Notes under the pieces: generated by a model
Told to the model about the DNA's origin: nothing
Database searches by the model: none
Seen by the model: the letters and a program-made list of their open reading frames with translations, nothing else
Made by a program: the position numbers and the translations under genes
Shown: piece after piece, positions 33,579-42,951 of the stretch
Layout: every line of letters begins with the position of its first letter
Numbering within the stretch: the stretch's first letter is position 1
Origin: Pseudomonas putida W15Oct28
GTDB lineage: Bacteria > Pseudomonadota > Gammaproteobacteria > Pseudomonadales > Pseudomonadaceae
Direction: 5' to 3'
Assembly: GCF_000708715.2 (NCBI RefSeq)
Contig: NZ_JENB01000003.1
Coordinates: forward strand, 157,516-221,515
DNA length: 64,000 bases

Positions 33579-34109
33579 ATGAGCACCCCGGACGTAGCTT
33601 TCACTTCTCAAGTCAGCCAGCTATACCGGGCCCAGAGCAAATGGTTGCATAACTGGCTGCGGCCGCGGGTGAACTGCAGCCACCTGGCAGCAGACCTTGT
33701 CCAGGATGTGTTCGTGCGTGTCATGTCGGCCGCCGACGCCGCCGTAAAGCTTGAAGCCGTACGCGAACCCAAAGGCTACCTGGCCACCATCGCTCGCCGC
33801 CTGATGATCGATCACCTGCGCCGTGTGCACCTGGAAAGGGCCTGGCTGCAGGTGCTCGCCGAGCAACCAGAAGCATTGGACATCTCACCAGAGCAACGCC
33901 TGGCCTTGTTGCAAACCTTGTTCGAACTCGACGCCATGCTGGCTTCGCTCGGGCCCAAGGTGCGTGAGGCATTTCTGCTGTCGCAGATCGATGGCATGCC
34001 CTACAAACACATTGCCACCCAGCTGGGTATTTCCGAGGTCAGCGTGCGCCGCTACATTGCCAAGGCGGCCGAGCACTGCATGATCTACAGCCTTGGCCAC
34101 AGCCAGTGA
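33579..34109 (+). CDS. FecI-type ECF sigma factor 1
   Basis: The 176-residue protein has sigma region 2 (VSQLYRAQSKWLHNWLRPRV, then AADLVQDVFVRVM and LATIARRLMIDHLRR) and region 4 (LGPKVREAFLLSQIDGMPYKHIATQLGISEVSVRRYIAKA). This is the pattern of iron-starvation sigma factors such as FecI, FpvI and FoxI. ATG 33579 is the first start consistent with the family; open frame upstream reads into unrelated sequence. The stop overlaps the start of the FecR gene (GTGA). A Fur-box candidate lies just upstream. It probably directs transcription of the receptor gene downstream when the cognate siderophore is bound. Confidence 0.9.
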   Translation: MSTPDVAFTSQVSQLYRAQSKWLHNWLRPRVNCSHLAADLVQDVFVRVMSAADAAVKLEAVREPKGYLATIARRLMIDHLRRVHLERAWLQVLAEQPEALDISPEQRLALLQTLFELDAMLASLGPKVREAFLLSQIDGMPYKHIATQLGISEVSVRRYIAKAAEHCMIYSLGHSQ

Positions 34110-35059
34110 GCATGAACCTGAATGCCGAGCAACTGGCTTCGTTGCGCCAGGCCGCGCACTGGTTCAGCCAGCTCAACAGCGGTGAGGTGCAGGCCAGTGA
34201 TCACTCGGCCTGGCAGCTGTGGCTGAATGCAACCCCCGTCAATGCCTGGGCCTGGCAGCAGGCCGAGCGCCTGCAAACGCGCATGGCAGCCAGCGAAAAC
34301 CCGGCGTCTGCACGCGTGCTGGCGCTGGCAGCGCATGGCCGACACGCCAGCCGTCGGCGGGTGGTCAAGGCCGGCTTGCTGCTGCTGGGCGGTGGCGCGC
34401 TGGGCCTCGGCGGGTACCGGGAGGTCAAGCAGTCGCCACTGTTGGCAGACATGCGTACCGGGGTGGGCGAACAACGTTCGCTGATGCTGAACAATGGCAC
34501 TGCGCTGCTGCTCAATACCGCCTCTGCGGTCGATGTGGATGACGCGCTCGACCCTGCGCGCTTGCGCCTGCGCCAAGGTGAAGTCATGGTCACGGTGCCA
34601 GCGCGCCAGCACTGCACAGTCAGCACCCGGAACGGCGCGGTCGAGGCAGGCGAAAGCCGCTTTGCCCTGCGCTTGTTCGAGGACGGCAGCAGCCTGGAGG
34701 TATTTGCCCGGCAAGCGCGTGTAACCCTGCGCTCGGGCCAGACCCTGCTGGTAAACAGTGGCGAGCGCTGTCGGTTCAACGACCAGGGCTTCGCCGCACT
34801 GGAAACCGTCCCCTTGGCCGCAGATGCCTGGGGCCGGGGGTTGCTGATTGCCAATGACCAGCGCCTCGACGCCTTCATCAGCAACCTTTCACGCTACCGC
34901 CCGGGCTGGCTGCGCTGCGCGCCCGCCGTGGCAGGGCTGCGCATCAGCGGCACCTACAGGCTCGACGACACCGACCAGATCCTGCGCGCGCTGACCACGT
35001 CACTGCCGGTGCAGGTACAGGCCCGTACCCGTTTCTGGGTAACCATCACGGCAGCGTAA
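34106..35059 (+). CDS. FecR-type anti-sigma/sigma regulator 1
   Basis: The 317-residue protein has the FecR layout: a cytosolic N-terminal domain with AAHWFSQLNSGEVQASDHSAWQLWL, one membrane helix (AGLLLLGGGALGLGGY, residues about 93-108) directly after a twin arginine (SRRRVVKAG), and the periplasmic FecR domain with DMRTGVGEQRSLMLNNGTALLLNTASAVD. The C-terminal part contacts the receptor's signalling domain. It holds the sigma factor until the receptor signals. The GTG at 34106 overlaps the sigma stop by four bases; an ATG at 34112 is an equally possible start. Confidence 0.88.
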   Translation: MSMNLNAEQLASLRQAAHWFSQLNSGEVQASDHSAWQLWLNATPVNAWAWQQAERLQTRMAASENPASARVLALAAHGRHASRRRVVKAGLLLLGGGALGLGGYREVKQSPLLADMRTGVGEQRSLMLNNGTALLLNTASAVDVDDALDPARLRLRQGEVMVTVPARQHCTVSTRNGAVEAGESRFALRLFEDGSSLEVFARQARVTLRSGQTLLVNSGERCRFNDQGFAALETVPLAADAWGRGLLIANDQRLDAFISNLSRYRPGWLRCAPAVAGLRISGTYRLDDTDQILRALTTSLPVQVQARTRFWVTITAA

Positions 35060-35105
35060 AAAAAATGCTGAGTGCCTGATCACTTTGCCAGGGCTTATCC
35101 GACTC

Positions 35106-35130
35106 ATAGGTAACCCGACTTTTTACCTAT
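35106..35130 (+). promoter_or_regulatory. Inverted repeat in the leader of TonB receptor 1
   Basis: Eight-base perfect arms ATAGGTAA (35106-35113) and TTACCTAT (35123-35130) end 15 bases before the receptor ATG. Position suggests an operator or mRNA hairpin near the ribosome site. It does not match Fur. Confidence 0.35.
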
Positions 35131-35145
35131 CAGAGAAACGCGAAG

Positions 35146-37596
35146 ATGACCTGCCGCTTCAACCCCAGGCCTTTCACTGCGCCAGGCCTGCGCACCTGCC
35201 TGCTACTGACTGCACTGCTCGCGGGGCCAGGGGCTGCCTGCGCCGCGCAAGCCCATGACTACCACCTGCCGCAGGGCGACCTGGGCGAAACGCTGACCCA
35301 GCTCGCGGCCGAGTCTGGCATCGTGCTGTCGTTCGACACCCACTGGACGCGCGGCAAACGTTCGCCTGCGCTAGACGGGCGCTACGACGTCGACCAAGCC
35401 TTGCAGATTCTGCTCAGTGGCACAGGGTTGCAGGCCATGCGGGAAAGTGACGGGCGCTATTCGCTGCTGTTGACCACCGGCCAGGCCGATGCGCTGGAGT
35501 TGGCCCCCAGCCGCGTCGATGCCCTGGGGTTGGGTAACGTCACCGAGGGGACCGGTGCATACACCACCGGCGGTTCTACCACGGCCACCAAGCTGCCGCT
35601 GACCCTGCGTGAAACACCGCAGTCGGTCAGCATCATCACCCGCCAGGTGATCGACGACCACGGCTCGCAAGACATCGGCGACGTGCTGCGCAACACGCCC
35701 GGGGTTTCGGTCCAGGCGTACGACAGCGAACGCATGGAGTACTCCGCACGCGGGTTTGCCATCACCAACTACCAGTACGATGGCATCAACACCATCTACG
35801 ACGGCGTCTACGATGAGGGCGTGACCCACGTCGACATGGCCGCCTACGACCGCATCGAAGTCATCAAGGGTGCGACCGGCCTGATGACCGGCTCTGGCGA
35901 CCCCTCGGCTACGGTCAACCTGGTGCGCAAGAAGCCCACGCACGACTTCAAGGCATCGATCACCGCCAGCGCCGGGTCCTGGGACAACTACCGCACCGAA
36001 GGTGATATTTCCGGCTCGCTCAACGACAGCGGTAGCGTGCGTGGCCGCCTGGTGGGGGCCTACCAGGACCGTAAGTCGTACCTGGATCACTACAAGCAGA
36101 AAAAGGACGTTTACTACGGCATTGTCGAAGCCGACCTGACGCCCGACACCCTGCTCACCTTCGGCATCGACAACCAGGCCACCACCCCGCGCGGGTCGTC
36201 CTGGACCGGTAACCCGACTTACTTTTCCGACGGCAGCCGCACCGATTTTTCGCGCTCGCACAACCCGGCGGCAGACTGGAGCCGCCGCGACTTCGAGTCC
36301 ACCACCTACTTCACCTCCCTGGAGCAGGCCCTGGCCAACAACTGGAAGGTCAAGCTCAGCCTCAACCACATGATCAGCGACCATGACACGCGCCTGGCGT
36401 CTGCCAGCGGCGGCAACCCGAACCCGGCAACCGGCGAGGGCATGTTCCTGTACTGGGGGCGTTGGGAAGGCCACCGCGTGCAAAACACCGCCGACGTGAA
36501 TGTATCCGGCCCGTTCACCCTGTTCGGCCGCGAGAACGACCTGGTGGCAGGCTTCATGACCTCGCATTCGAAGCAGACCGGCGATACCTACGACGGCAGC
36601 GCATTCGCCATGGTGCCCGGCTCCGTCTTCGACTGGAACGGCAAACTGCCGGAGCAGGACTTCCCGAAAAACGGCGAGTACACCACCACGCAAAGCCAGA
36701 ACGGCGCCTACGTGGCCACCCGCCTGAGGCCGACCGACAAGCTTTCGCTCATCCTCGGCACCCGGGTCAGCACCTTCAAGTACAACGATGATCAGGACTA
36801 CTACCCAACGTCTTCGTTGAGCGACACCCACGCCAGCTACAAGGAACACGGTGTGGTCACCCCTTATGCGGGCGTGGTCTATGACCTGGACGACACCTAC
36901 TCGGTCTATGCCAGCTACACGTCGATCTATCAGCCGCAGGTTTACAAGGACATCAACGGCGCCACCCTCGCGCCGGTCGAAGGCGACGGCTATGAAGCCG
37001 GGCTGAAGGCTGCGTGGTTCGATGGCAAGCTGAACGGCACCCTGGCGTTCTTCCGTATCGAGCAAGACAACGTCGCCTCCAGCATCGGCACCAACCCGGT
37101 GAACAACGAAGGCATCTACAAGGCCATCGACGGCGCCACCACCAAGGGCGTCGAACTGGAGCTGGCCGGCGAACTGGCACCCGGCTGGAACGTCACCGCC
37201 GGCTACACCTACGCCCGTACCCGCGACGCCGACGACGCGCGCATTTTCGGCTTCCCTCTGGCAACCACCAAGCCTGAGCACGTGGTACGGCTGTTCAATA
37301 CCTACCGCCTGCCTGGCGCATTCGACCCGGTGACCGTGGGCGGTGGCCTGCGCTGGCAAAGCGGCTTCTACGGCAACATCTACAGCCCGATCGCCAATGA
37401 CTACACGCGCATCAAGCAAGGCGGCTACACCCTGGTGGACCTGATGGCCCGCTATCAGTACAGCGAGCACTTGAGCTTCACGGTCAATGCCAACAACGTG
37501 TTCGACAAGGTCTACCTGACCGGGCTTGGCAACTTCGATACCACGTACTACGGCGAGCCCCGCAACATGATGGTCACGACCCGCTGGGACTTCTAA
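35146..37596 (+). CDS. TonB-dependent siderophore receptor 1 with signalling domain
   Basis: The 816-residue protein has a signal peptide (cleavage near residue 35), an STN signalling domain (HDYHLPQGDLGETLTQLAAES to about residue 110), a plug domain (TLRETPQSVSIITRQVIDD, DVLRNTPGVSVQAYDSERMEYSARGF, RIEVIKGATGLMTGSGDPSATVNLVRKKP) and a beta-barrel ending in VTTRWDF with a terminal aromatic. The STN domain marks it as a transducer receptor that signals to the FecR and sigma pair just upstream. Its type is FpvA/FoxA-like; the ferric siderophore cannot be named. It is 86 bases after fecR, with an inverted repeat in its leader. Confidence 0.9.
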   Translation: MTCRFNPRPFTAPGLRTCLLLTALLAGPGAACAAQAHDYHLPQGDLGETLTQLAAESGIVLSFDTHWTRGKRSPALDGRYDVDQALQILLSGTGLQAMRESDGRYSLLLTTGQADALELAPSRVDALGLGNVTEGTGAYTTGGSTTATKLPLTLRETPQSVSIITRQVIDDHGSQDIGDVLRNTPGVSVQAYDSERMEYSARGFAITNYQYDGINTIYDGVYDEGVTHVDMAAYDRIEVIKGATGLMTGSGDPSATVNLVRKKPTHDFKASITASAGSWDNYRTEGDISGSLNDSGSVRGRLVGAYQDRKSYLDHYKQKKDVYYGIVEADLTPDTLLTFGIDNQATTPRGSSWTGNPTYFSDGSRTDFSRSHNPAADWSRRDFESTTYFTSLEQALANNWKVKLSLNHMISDHDTRLASASGGNPNPATGEGMFLYWGRWEGHRVQNTADVNVSGPFTLFGRENDLVAGFMTSHSKQTGDTYDGSAFAMVPGSVFDWNGKLPEQDFPKNGEYTTTQSQNGAYVATRLRPTDKLSLILGTRVSTFKYNDDQDYYPTSSLSDTHASYKEHGVVTPYAGVVYDLDDTYSVYASYTSIYQPQVYKDINGATLAPVEGDGYEAGLKAAWFDGKLNGTLAFFRIEQDNVASSIGTNPVNNEGIYKAIDGATTKGVELELAGELAPGWNVTAGYTYARTRDADDARIFGFPLATTKPEHVVRLFNTYRLPGAFDPVTVGGGLRWQSGFYGNIYSPIANDYTRIKQGGYTLVDLMARYQYSEHLSFTVNANNVFDKVYLTGLGNFDTTYYGEPRNMMVTTRWDF

Positions 37597-37623
37597 CAGG
37601 GCAGCAAGGCAGCGTTGGTGCGC

Positions 37624-37750
37624 AAATTGGGGCCGCTTTGCGCCCCTTCGCGGGCTTGCCCGCTCCCACAGGTTGCGCGCTCGGTGCAGAATCGCGCTAT
37701 CTCTGTGGGAGCGGGCAAGCCCGCGAAGGGGCGCAGCGCGGCCCCAATTT
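37624..37750. repeat. REP/REPIN inverted repeat 6
   Basis: Near-perfect arms of about 48 bases run inward from AAATTGGGGCCGC (37624) and its complement ending at 37750, through the GCGGGCTTGCCCGCTCCCAC core. It separates two convergent genes. Confidence 0.87.
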
Positions 37751-37772
37751 GCTTAACTGACAGGTATGAGGG

Positions 37773-39623
37773 CTAGCCCGCCTGCACGATGATCTGGCTC
37801 TGCAGGTCGCGGATCATTGCCTCCAGCGCGGGCTTCATGGCCGCGAAATCTTCAGGTGTGCACACCACATCCGGTCGGCTGAACTTGAAACGCCGCTCCA
37901 CCACCACCGCATTGCCATCCTGGGTGTAGCGTGCGCTGTAGTCGACATTGCCGTCATGCAGCTTCACAGGTTTCGGGATTGCCAGCACGTTGACCTGGGC
38001 CGGGAACTCGAAGCGCGAGGTTTCCACCGTGTCGTTGCCAATGCACACGAAGCTTTGGCTGCGTTCCTTCTCCAGGGTGAAGCTGTACACGTTTTGCGAG
38101 ATACCGCCTGCCAGGCTGGTAAGGGTCACGACACCCACCGGCCCTGGCAGGTTGACCAGGTTTTCCGTGTGCCCATCCACATTGCTGACAAAGTCGCCGT
38201 TGGCGGTGGCCGGCTCGATCTTGAACGAACCACTGCCACGTTGCCCGTAGGCGGCCAGCACTCTTTCGACCAGCATCTCGCGGTCGGCCGGTTGCATCAG
38301 TTTCAAGCCGAAGCGGCTCATTTCGCTGGCCCAGCCCTTCACCGTCGAAACGTTGGTGAAGTCGGCGCCGCCATCGGCCTTGACCTTGAACAGCAAGTCA
38401 CTGGAAACCTGGTTCAGCTGCATGGCCGGGGTCTGCCCAAACTCGCCGGTCGCAGTCAGCAGCACCCGCTTGTTCAGCACGGTCAATGGCAGGTAGCCGG
38501 CAGCAATCGATGGGTCAGTGGAGTCCAGGTACAAGTTCAGGCTCGGCACATAGGTGATCACATGGTTCAGCACACCCAAGGTCGGCACTTTGGGGAATAC
38601 ATAGGCAGTGCCCTGGTTCACCAGGGCCGGGGTGCTCTTGATGCCTGCCGCGCTCAGCAGCGCTTCCAGCAGCGCAACATGGTCCTTGCAGTCCCCGTAG
38701 CGGTTGTCCAGTACGGTTTGCGCGGCATGCGGCACCACCCCGCCAGCGCCGACGTACACCGCCACGTAGCGGATGTTCTCGCGTACCCAGTCACTGAGGG
38801 TCAGGGCTTTTTCCCGCGCGGTGGGCAAACCGGCCGTCAGGCGCTTCGCCAGTTCACTGATCTGCGGGGTGACCTCGACCGTGGCCCTGGCCTGGTAGGC
38901 CTGGGCGAAGTCCTTGAAGCCGGAGAAGGTCGAAACCGCCAGGTAGTGGCCGTAATCCAGGTACGACACTGCCCCCGTCTCGACCCGCGCCCGCGCCCCT
39001 GGTACGTAGTCCCAGCGATACACCGTGCGCCCTTCCCCGCTGGCGGGTGACGACGCCTTGAAGCCGCGGGCATCGGCCTGCAGCGGCATGCCCTGGGGCA
39101 GGTCATAGGTCAGCGAAAACTGCCCGACCGGGTAGAACTGCGGCACGGTGATGTCTTCGAACTGCCCGGGGAAAAGCGCTGTAGCGCGGTTACGTTGATA
39201 ACGCAGCACCAGCCGGTCCCCCACCGCAACCTCGGGGAAGATGACCACCTTGTTGACCGAGTCCTGGAACATCGGCGCCTGCGCTGAAGCTTGCTCCTGC
39301 TGCTCCTTGATGTGCGCGGCATCTACCGGCACTTTGCGGCCGTCGGGCTTTTGCGTGTAGGCCTCCACCACCTCAAGCGTCTCCAGCGAACGGTTGTAGC
39401 TTACCGGGTGCTGGGCATTGGTCTTGATGGCGCGTTCTTCGTTGATCAGCATGACGCTGTCGACATCCAGACGGAAGCTGCCGTCCTTCTGCACCACGAA
39501 CGTCTGCGCGACCTTTTCCAGGGTGACGGAACGGTCGGTACCGTCGGTAAAGGCGTGGGCAAGGCCAGCCCAGAGCATTGTGACAGGCAGCAGAACAGCT
39601 ACCAGGTATGGCTTTTCAAACAT
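37773..39623 (-). CDS. Secreted DUF3857/transglutaminase-like protein
   Basis: The 616-residue protein has a signal peptide (LVAVLLPVTMLWAGLAHA, cleavage near residue 24), a DUF3857 beta-rich domain (about 30-240) and a transglutaminase-like domain with an apparent catalytic triad: Cys in NRYGDCKDHVALLEALL, His in VLNHVITYV and Asp in YLDSTDPS. A DUF3858-like beta domain closes it. Such proteins are periplasmic or surface cysteine peptidases or cross-linkers of unknown substrate. The gene stands alone between a REP element and the isochorismatase-fold gene. The 79 bases between those two genes hold a short AT-rich stretch. Confidence 0.82.
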   Translation of the reverse strand: MFEKPYLVAVLLPVTMLWAGLAHAFTDGTDRSVTLEKVAQTFVVQKDGSFRLDVDSVMLINEERAIKTNAQHPVSYNRSLETLEVVEAYTQKPDGRKVPVDAAHIKEQQEQASAQAPMFQDSVNKVVIFPEVAVGDRLVLRYQRNRATALFPGQFEDITVPQFYPVGQFSLTYDLPQGMPLQADARGFKASSPASGEGRTVYRWDYVPGARARVETGAVSYLDYGHYLAVSTFSGFKDFAQAYQARATVEVTPQISELAKRLTAGLPTAREKALTLSDWVRENIRYVAVYVGAGGVVPHAAQTVLDNRYGDCKDHVALLEALLSAAGIKSTPALVNQGTAYVFPKVPTLGVLNHVITYVPSLNLYLDSTDPSIAAGYLPLTVLNKRVLLTATGEFGQTPAMQLNQVSSDLLFKVKADGGADFTNVSTVKGWASEMSRFGLKLMQPADREMLVERVLAAYGQRGSGSFKIEPATANGDFVSNVDGHTENLVNLPGPVGVVTLTSLAGGISQNVYSFTLEKERSQSFVCIGNDTVETSRFEFPAQVNVLAIPKPVKLHDGNVDYSARYTQDGNAVVVERRFKFSRPDVVCTPEDFAAMKPALEAMIRDLQSQIIVQAG

Positions 39624-39702
39624 GGAGATCCTTCTCGATCAGCGGTTTACAATCGCCAATGATACGCATTGGCGCCGCATGATGGCAAAGTGACAATATT
39701 GT

Positions 39703-40188
39703 TTAGCGTTGCGCCGCCAGTTCGGCCAGCACTTCAGTCGAGGTCGTGACCTGGCGGAAATGATGCTGCCACAGCTCGATCCCCAGCTTGGCCGAGCGGT
39801 CCAGCGAAGACCCTACCGTCATGTCCGTCACCAGGGTGGGATTCAGCCCGGCATCGAACAGGGCAAACCCGGCGGCCAGCACACAGGTTTCGGTCTGCAG
39901 CCCACACACCAGCACCCGCTCCACACCCAGCTGCCTGATGTACTCGATGGCTTCGGCGCTCTGCCCGTAGCCATGCTTGATGAACACCTGGTCGGCTTCG
40001 ATCAGGCTTTCGTCCTCGGCCGCCGGGTGCCAGCCGAGCTGCCGTTCGAACGGCGTGACCTGTTCGTCGTGCAGCTCGACCGAGGCAATGGTGGGAATGT
40101 TCGCTGACAACCGCCGCAAGCCATCGACCAGCCACTCGGGCGGGCTGAAGGTGGACTGGACATCGACGATGAGCAAAACCTGGCGCAT
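39703..40188 (-). CDS. Isochorismatase-fold cysteine hydrolase
   Basis: The 161-residue protein shows the isochorismatase-family triad: Asp in LLIVDVQSTF, Lys in QVFIKHGYG and Cys in GLQTETCVLAAGFALFDAG. Relatives include nicotinamidase, ureidoacrylate hydrolase and isochorismatase; this short form is most like the YcaC/hydrolase group. I chose ATG 40188, which has GGAGA upstream and begins at the first beta strand. It starts 59 bases after the stop of a TonB receptor on the same strand, so a link to siderophore breakdown is possible but not shown. Confidence 0.83.
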   Translation of the reverse strand: MRQVLLIVDVQSTFSPPEWLVDGLRRLSANIPTIASVELHDEQVTPFERQLGWHPAAEDESLIEADQVFIKHGYGQSAEAIEYIRQLGVERVLVCGLQTETCVLAAGFALFDAGLNPTLVTDMTVGSSLDRSAKLGIELWQHHFRQVTTSTEVLAELAAQR

Positions 40189-40247
40189 AGCGTTCTCCGG
40201 CCATTGGCAAAATGGCGCGGAGTATAACGCGTGGCGCGGGGGCTTGA

Positions 40248-42734
40248 TCACCAGTCGTAGGTCATCTCTACCGACGCTACCCGCTCCTGCCCGTAGTAGC
40301 AGCCAAACGCATAGTTGCAGTCCGATACGTACTCGCGATCAAAGACGTTCTGCACATTCACGCTGGCCTGCAGGCCGCGCAGGCTCGGGTCGAGCTTGGC
40401 CAGGTCGTAGCTGACGGTAGCGTCGTACACCGCATAGGCCGGCACATCGAAGGTGTTGGCCGAGTTACCCGGCTTGCGCCCGGTATAACGGGCACCGGCG
40501 CCAAAGGTCAGGCCATTGAGCATGGCCTGGGTGAAGTGGTAATCCACCCACAGTGTGGCCGACAAAGGGGCCTGCGACTCGTTGCGGTTGCCCTGGTCGC
40601 CATAGGTGCTTTTCGTATAGAACGAGTCGATGTAGGTGGCAGCGGCCAGTACATCGACATTCTCGATGCTGGACTTGAGCTCCAGCTCCACCCCACGCGA
40701 GCGCACCTCGCCATTTTGCGACTGGTACTGCGGGTACTCGGTATCACCGGTCAGCACGTTCTTCTGCTTCACCTGGAACACCGAGGCGGTGAACAAGGTA
40801 CCGTCGACGGGCTGGTACTTCAGCCCCACTTCGTATTGCTCACCTTCGGTTGGCTCGAACGCCTTGCCGCCACGCTCGGGCGCTGCCGTGCCCAAGGTTG
40901 GCAAGAACGACTGGGAATAGCTGACATACGGCGCCAGGCCGAACTCGGTGACATAGGTAAGGCCGATGCGCCCGGTGAACTTGTTGTCGCGCTGAGAGGC
41001 AATGCTGTGCGCCAGCAAGTCCTTGTTGTCGATTTCAGCCCAGTCCTGGCGCCCGCCTACGGTCAGGATCCAGTTGTCCAGCTTGATCTGGTCCTGCACG
41101 TACACCCCGGTCTGGCGCACCGTGTTGTCCCAACGGGTATCCAGCACCGGCGTCACGTTGCTGGTGGGGTAGTTGTTCTTGCCGTAGAGGTCGACCGGCA
41201 ACACGTTGTAGGCGTTGTAGCCGTCGTACTTGCGCGAGAAATGACGGTAGTCCGCACCCGCCAGCAGGGTGTGGCGCAGTGCGCCAGTGTTGAAGGTGTA
41301 CTCCAGGTTGTTATCGACGGTGTAGGCGATGTTGTGCTGGCGCCAGTCAAGCTTGACCCGGTTGGCACGGGTGTAGTCGACCACATCGCCATCCGTCACG
41401 AAGCTGCGCAGGTAGAAGCCCTTGTATTGGTCGCGCACATCGGTGTATCGCGCCGTTGAGCGCCAGGCCAGGTCATCGTTGAAACGGTGACTGAAGTCGT
41501 AGCCCAGAACGTACTGGTCGCGCTTGTAATCGTTGTAGCGGGAATCACCCGAGAAGAAGTCGCGGTCGATTTTCTGGCCGGTCGGGCCACGCTTGAGCGA
41601 GCCCACCATCGGCAACGATTGATAATCGGCTAGTCCGTCATCGCGCTGCACTTGCGCCAGCAACGTCAGCGAGGTGTCTTCGTTCGGCGCCCAGGTCAGG
41701 CTAGGCGCCAGCAACAAGCGCTCGCTGTGGGTGTGTGCGACCATTTCATTGCCTTTGTCGGCAACGCCGACCAGGCGATAGGTAAAGACCTTCTGCTCAT
41801 CCAGCGGGCCGCTGGTATCGAAGGCACCGTTGACCCGGTTGTAGCTGCCGGCGCCCAGCTTGACCTGGCTTCGCTGCTCGCGGGTCGGGCGCTTGGAGAC
41901 CATGTTGATCAGCCCGCCTGGCTGGTTTTGCCCGTACAGCACCGAAGAGGGGCCTTTGAGCACTTCGATACGTTCCAGCGTGTAGGGGTCGATCTGCGGC
42001 GCGCCCCCCAGGCTACCGGCGTATGGAATGTACGCACCGTCCAGGTACAACGGGGTCGGGGCAAAGCCGCGGCTGGTGATTTCGTCGGCAATGCTGTTGC
42101 GATCGGTAAAGCCGCCAGTGGCCAGGCCCGGGGTGTAGCGCAGCGCCTGGGTCAGGTTGCGCGCCCCTTGGGCTTGCACCTGGTCGGCGGTAACCACGTT
42201 GATGGCCTGGGGGATCTCCAGGATGGGCGTGTCAGTCTTGGTCCCGGTGGCACTGCGGCTGGCAACGTAGCCATTCACCGGCCCATAGGCGGACTCCACG
42301 GCCGCGCCGGTCACGCTGGTGGTATCAAGCTGCAGGGCCGAATCGTCACCGACCATTGGCAGCAGCGAGTAGCTGCCGTTGGCCTGCTTCAACACCTGCA
42401 ACCGGTTACCCGCCAGCAACTGGCGCAGGCCGGCATCGGGGCTGTAGCGACCATGCAGGCCGGGCGACTTCAGCGCCTGCACCGATGACGGCTCGAAGGA
42501 CACCGTTACCCCCGCTGCCGAAGCAAATTGCGTGAGCGCTGTGGCCAGCGGGCCGGCGGCAATGTCGAACGAAGCTTCAGCCTGGCTTTGCGCAATCGCA
42601 GGGCTGGCGACCATCACCGTTGCCAATGGCGAGGCCAGCGCCACACTGAACAATGCGCGATTCACTGCACGCGCCAGTCTGGTTTTGGTCGAGTTGATCG
42701 ATAGGGTACGGTTGCAATCGTTGACAGCGAGCAT
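40248..42734 (-). CDS. TonB-dependent siderophore receptor 2, FhuA/FiuA-like, with signalling domain
   Basis: The 828-residue protein has a long signal peptide (cleavage near residue 49), an STN domain (FDIAAGPLATALTQFASAAG to about 115), a plug (EIPQAINVVTADQVQAQGARNL, ALRYTPGLATGGFTDRN, RIEVLKGPSSVLYGQNQPGGLINMVSKRP) and a barrel ending NVFDREYVSDCNYAFGCYYGQ to VEMTYDW. The C-terminal cysteine-aromatic pattern is typical of hydroxamate (ferrichrome/ferrioxamine) receptors of the FhuA group. GGA lies before the ATG. The STN domain and the FecR/sigma pair upstream on the same strand make it their likely partner. A Fur-box candidate precedes it. Confidence 0.9.
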   Translation of the reverse strand: MLAVNDCNRTLSINSTKTRLARAVNRALFSVALASPLATVMVASPAIAQSQAEASFDIAAGPLATALTQFASAAGVTVSFEPSSVQALKSPGLHGRYSPDAGLRQLLAGNRLQVLKQANGSYSLLPMVGDDSALQLDTTSVTGAAVESAYGPVNGYVASRSATGTKTDTPILEIPQAINVVTADQVQAQGARNLTQALRYTPGLATGGFTDRNSIADEITSRGFAPTPLYLDGAYIPYAGSLGGAPQIDPYTLERIEVLKGPSSVLYGQNQPGGLINMVSKRPTREQRSQVKLGAGSYNRVNGAFDTSGPLDEQKVFTYRLVGVADKGNEMVAHTHSERLLLAPSLTWAPNEDTSLTLLAQVQRDDGLADYQSLPMVGSLKRGPTGQKIDRDFFSGDSRYNDYKRDQYVLGYDFSHRFNDDLAWRSTARYTDVRDQYKGFYLRSFVTDGDVVDYTRANRVKLDWRQHNIAYTVDNNLEYTFNTGALRHTLLAGADYRHFSRKYDGYNAYNVLPVDLYGKNNYPTSNVTPVLDTRWDNTVRQTGVYVQDQIKLDNWILTVGGRQDWAEIDNKDLLAHSIASQRDNKFTGRIGLTYVTEFGLAPYVSYSQSFLPTLGTAAPERGGKAFEPTEGEQYEVGLKYQPVDGTLFTASVFQVKQKNVLTGDTEYPQYQSQNGEVRSRGVELELKSSIENVDVLAAATYIDSFYTKSTYGDQGNRNESQAPLSATLWVDYHFTQAMLNGLTFGAGARYTGRKPGNSANTFDVPAYAVYDATVSYDLAKLDPSLRGLQASVNVQNVFDREYVSDCNYAFGCYYGQERVASVEMTYDW

Positions 42735-42801
42735 GCGGTTTCCTTTCGCCCTGCGGCAGTTTTTTCATTGCGCTTGGTGCGCGTCTACCTACAAGTCGAA
42801 C

Positions 42802-42820
42802 GAGAACGAAAATCGATAAC
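42802..42820. promoter_or_regulatory. Fur-box candidate upstream of TonB receptor 2
   Basis: GAGAACGAAAATCGATAAC matches the 19-base Fur consensus at 13 positions and lies 67 bases before the receptor start. It would give direct iron repression in addition to the sigma-factor route. Confidence 0.5.
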
Positions 42821-42951
42821 CCCTCTGGCAAAAAAAATCTACGGGCTTCTAAGGCCAGTCAGCTAAGCAGCTTTGGCTGCAATGGACTTTCGGGGGATTG
42901 ATGTGTGGCCTGCATGCGTATGCCTTGAGTTGTGGGGGCTGCTGACATCGA

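Noticed and set aside
35371..37470. A 699-codon minus-strand open frame inside TonB receptor 1
   Set aside because: The plus-strand receptor has all domains and a signal peptide; the antisense frame shows no recognisable motif.
40188..40248. The isochorismatase-fold gene as part of a siderophore biosynthesis operon
   Set aside because: It lacks an aryl-carrier domain and no entA/entC-type gene is nearby; a simple cysteine hydrolase is the safer call.
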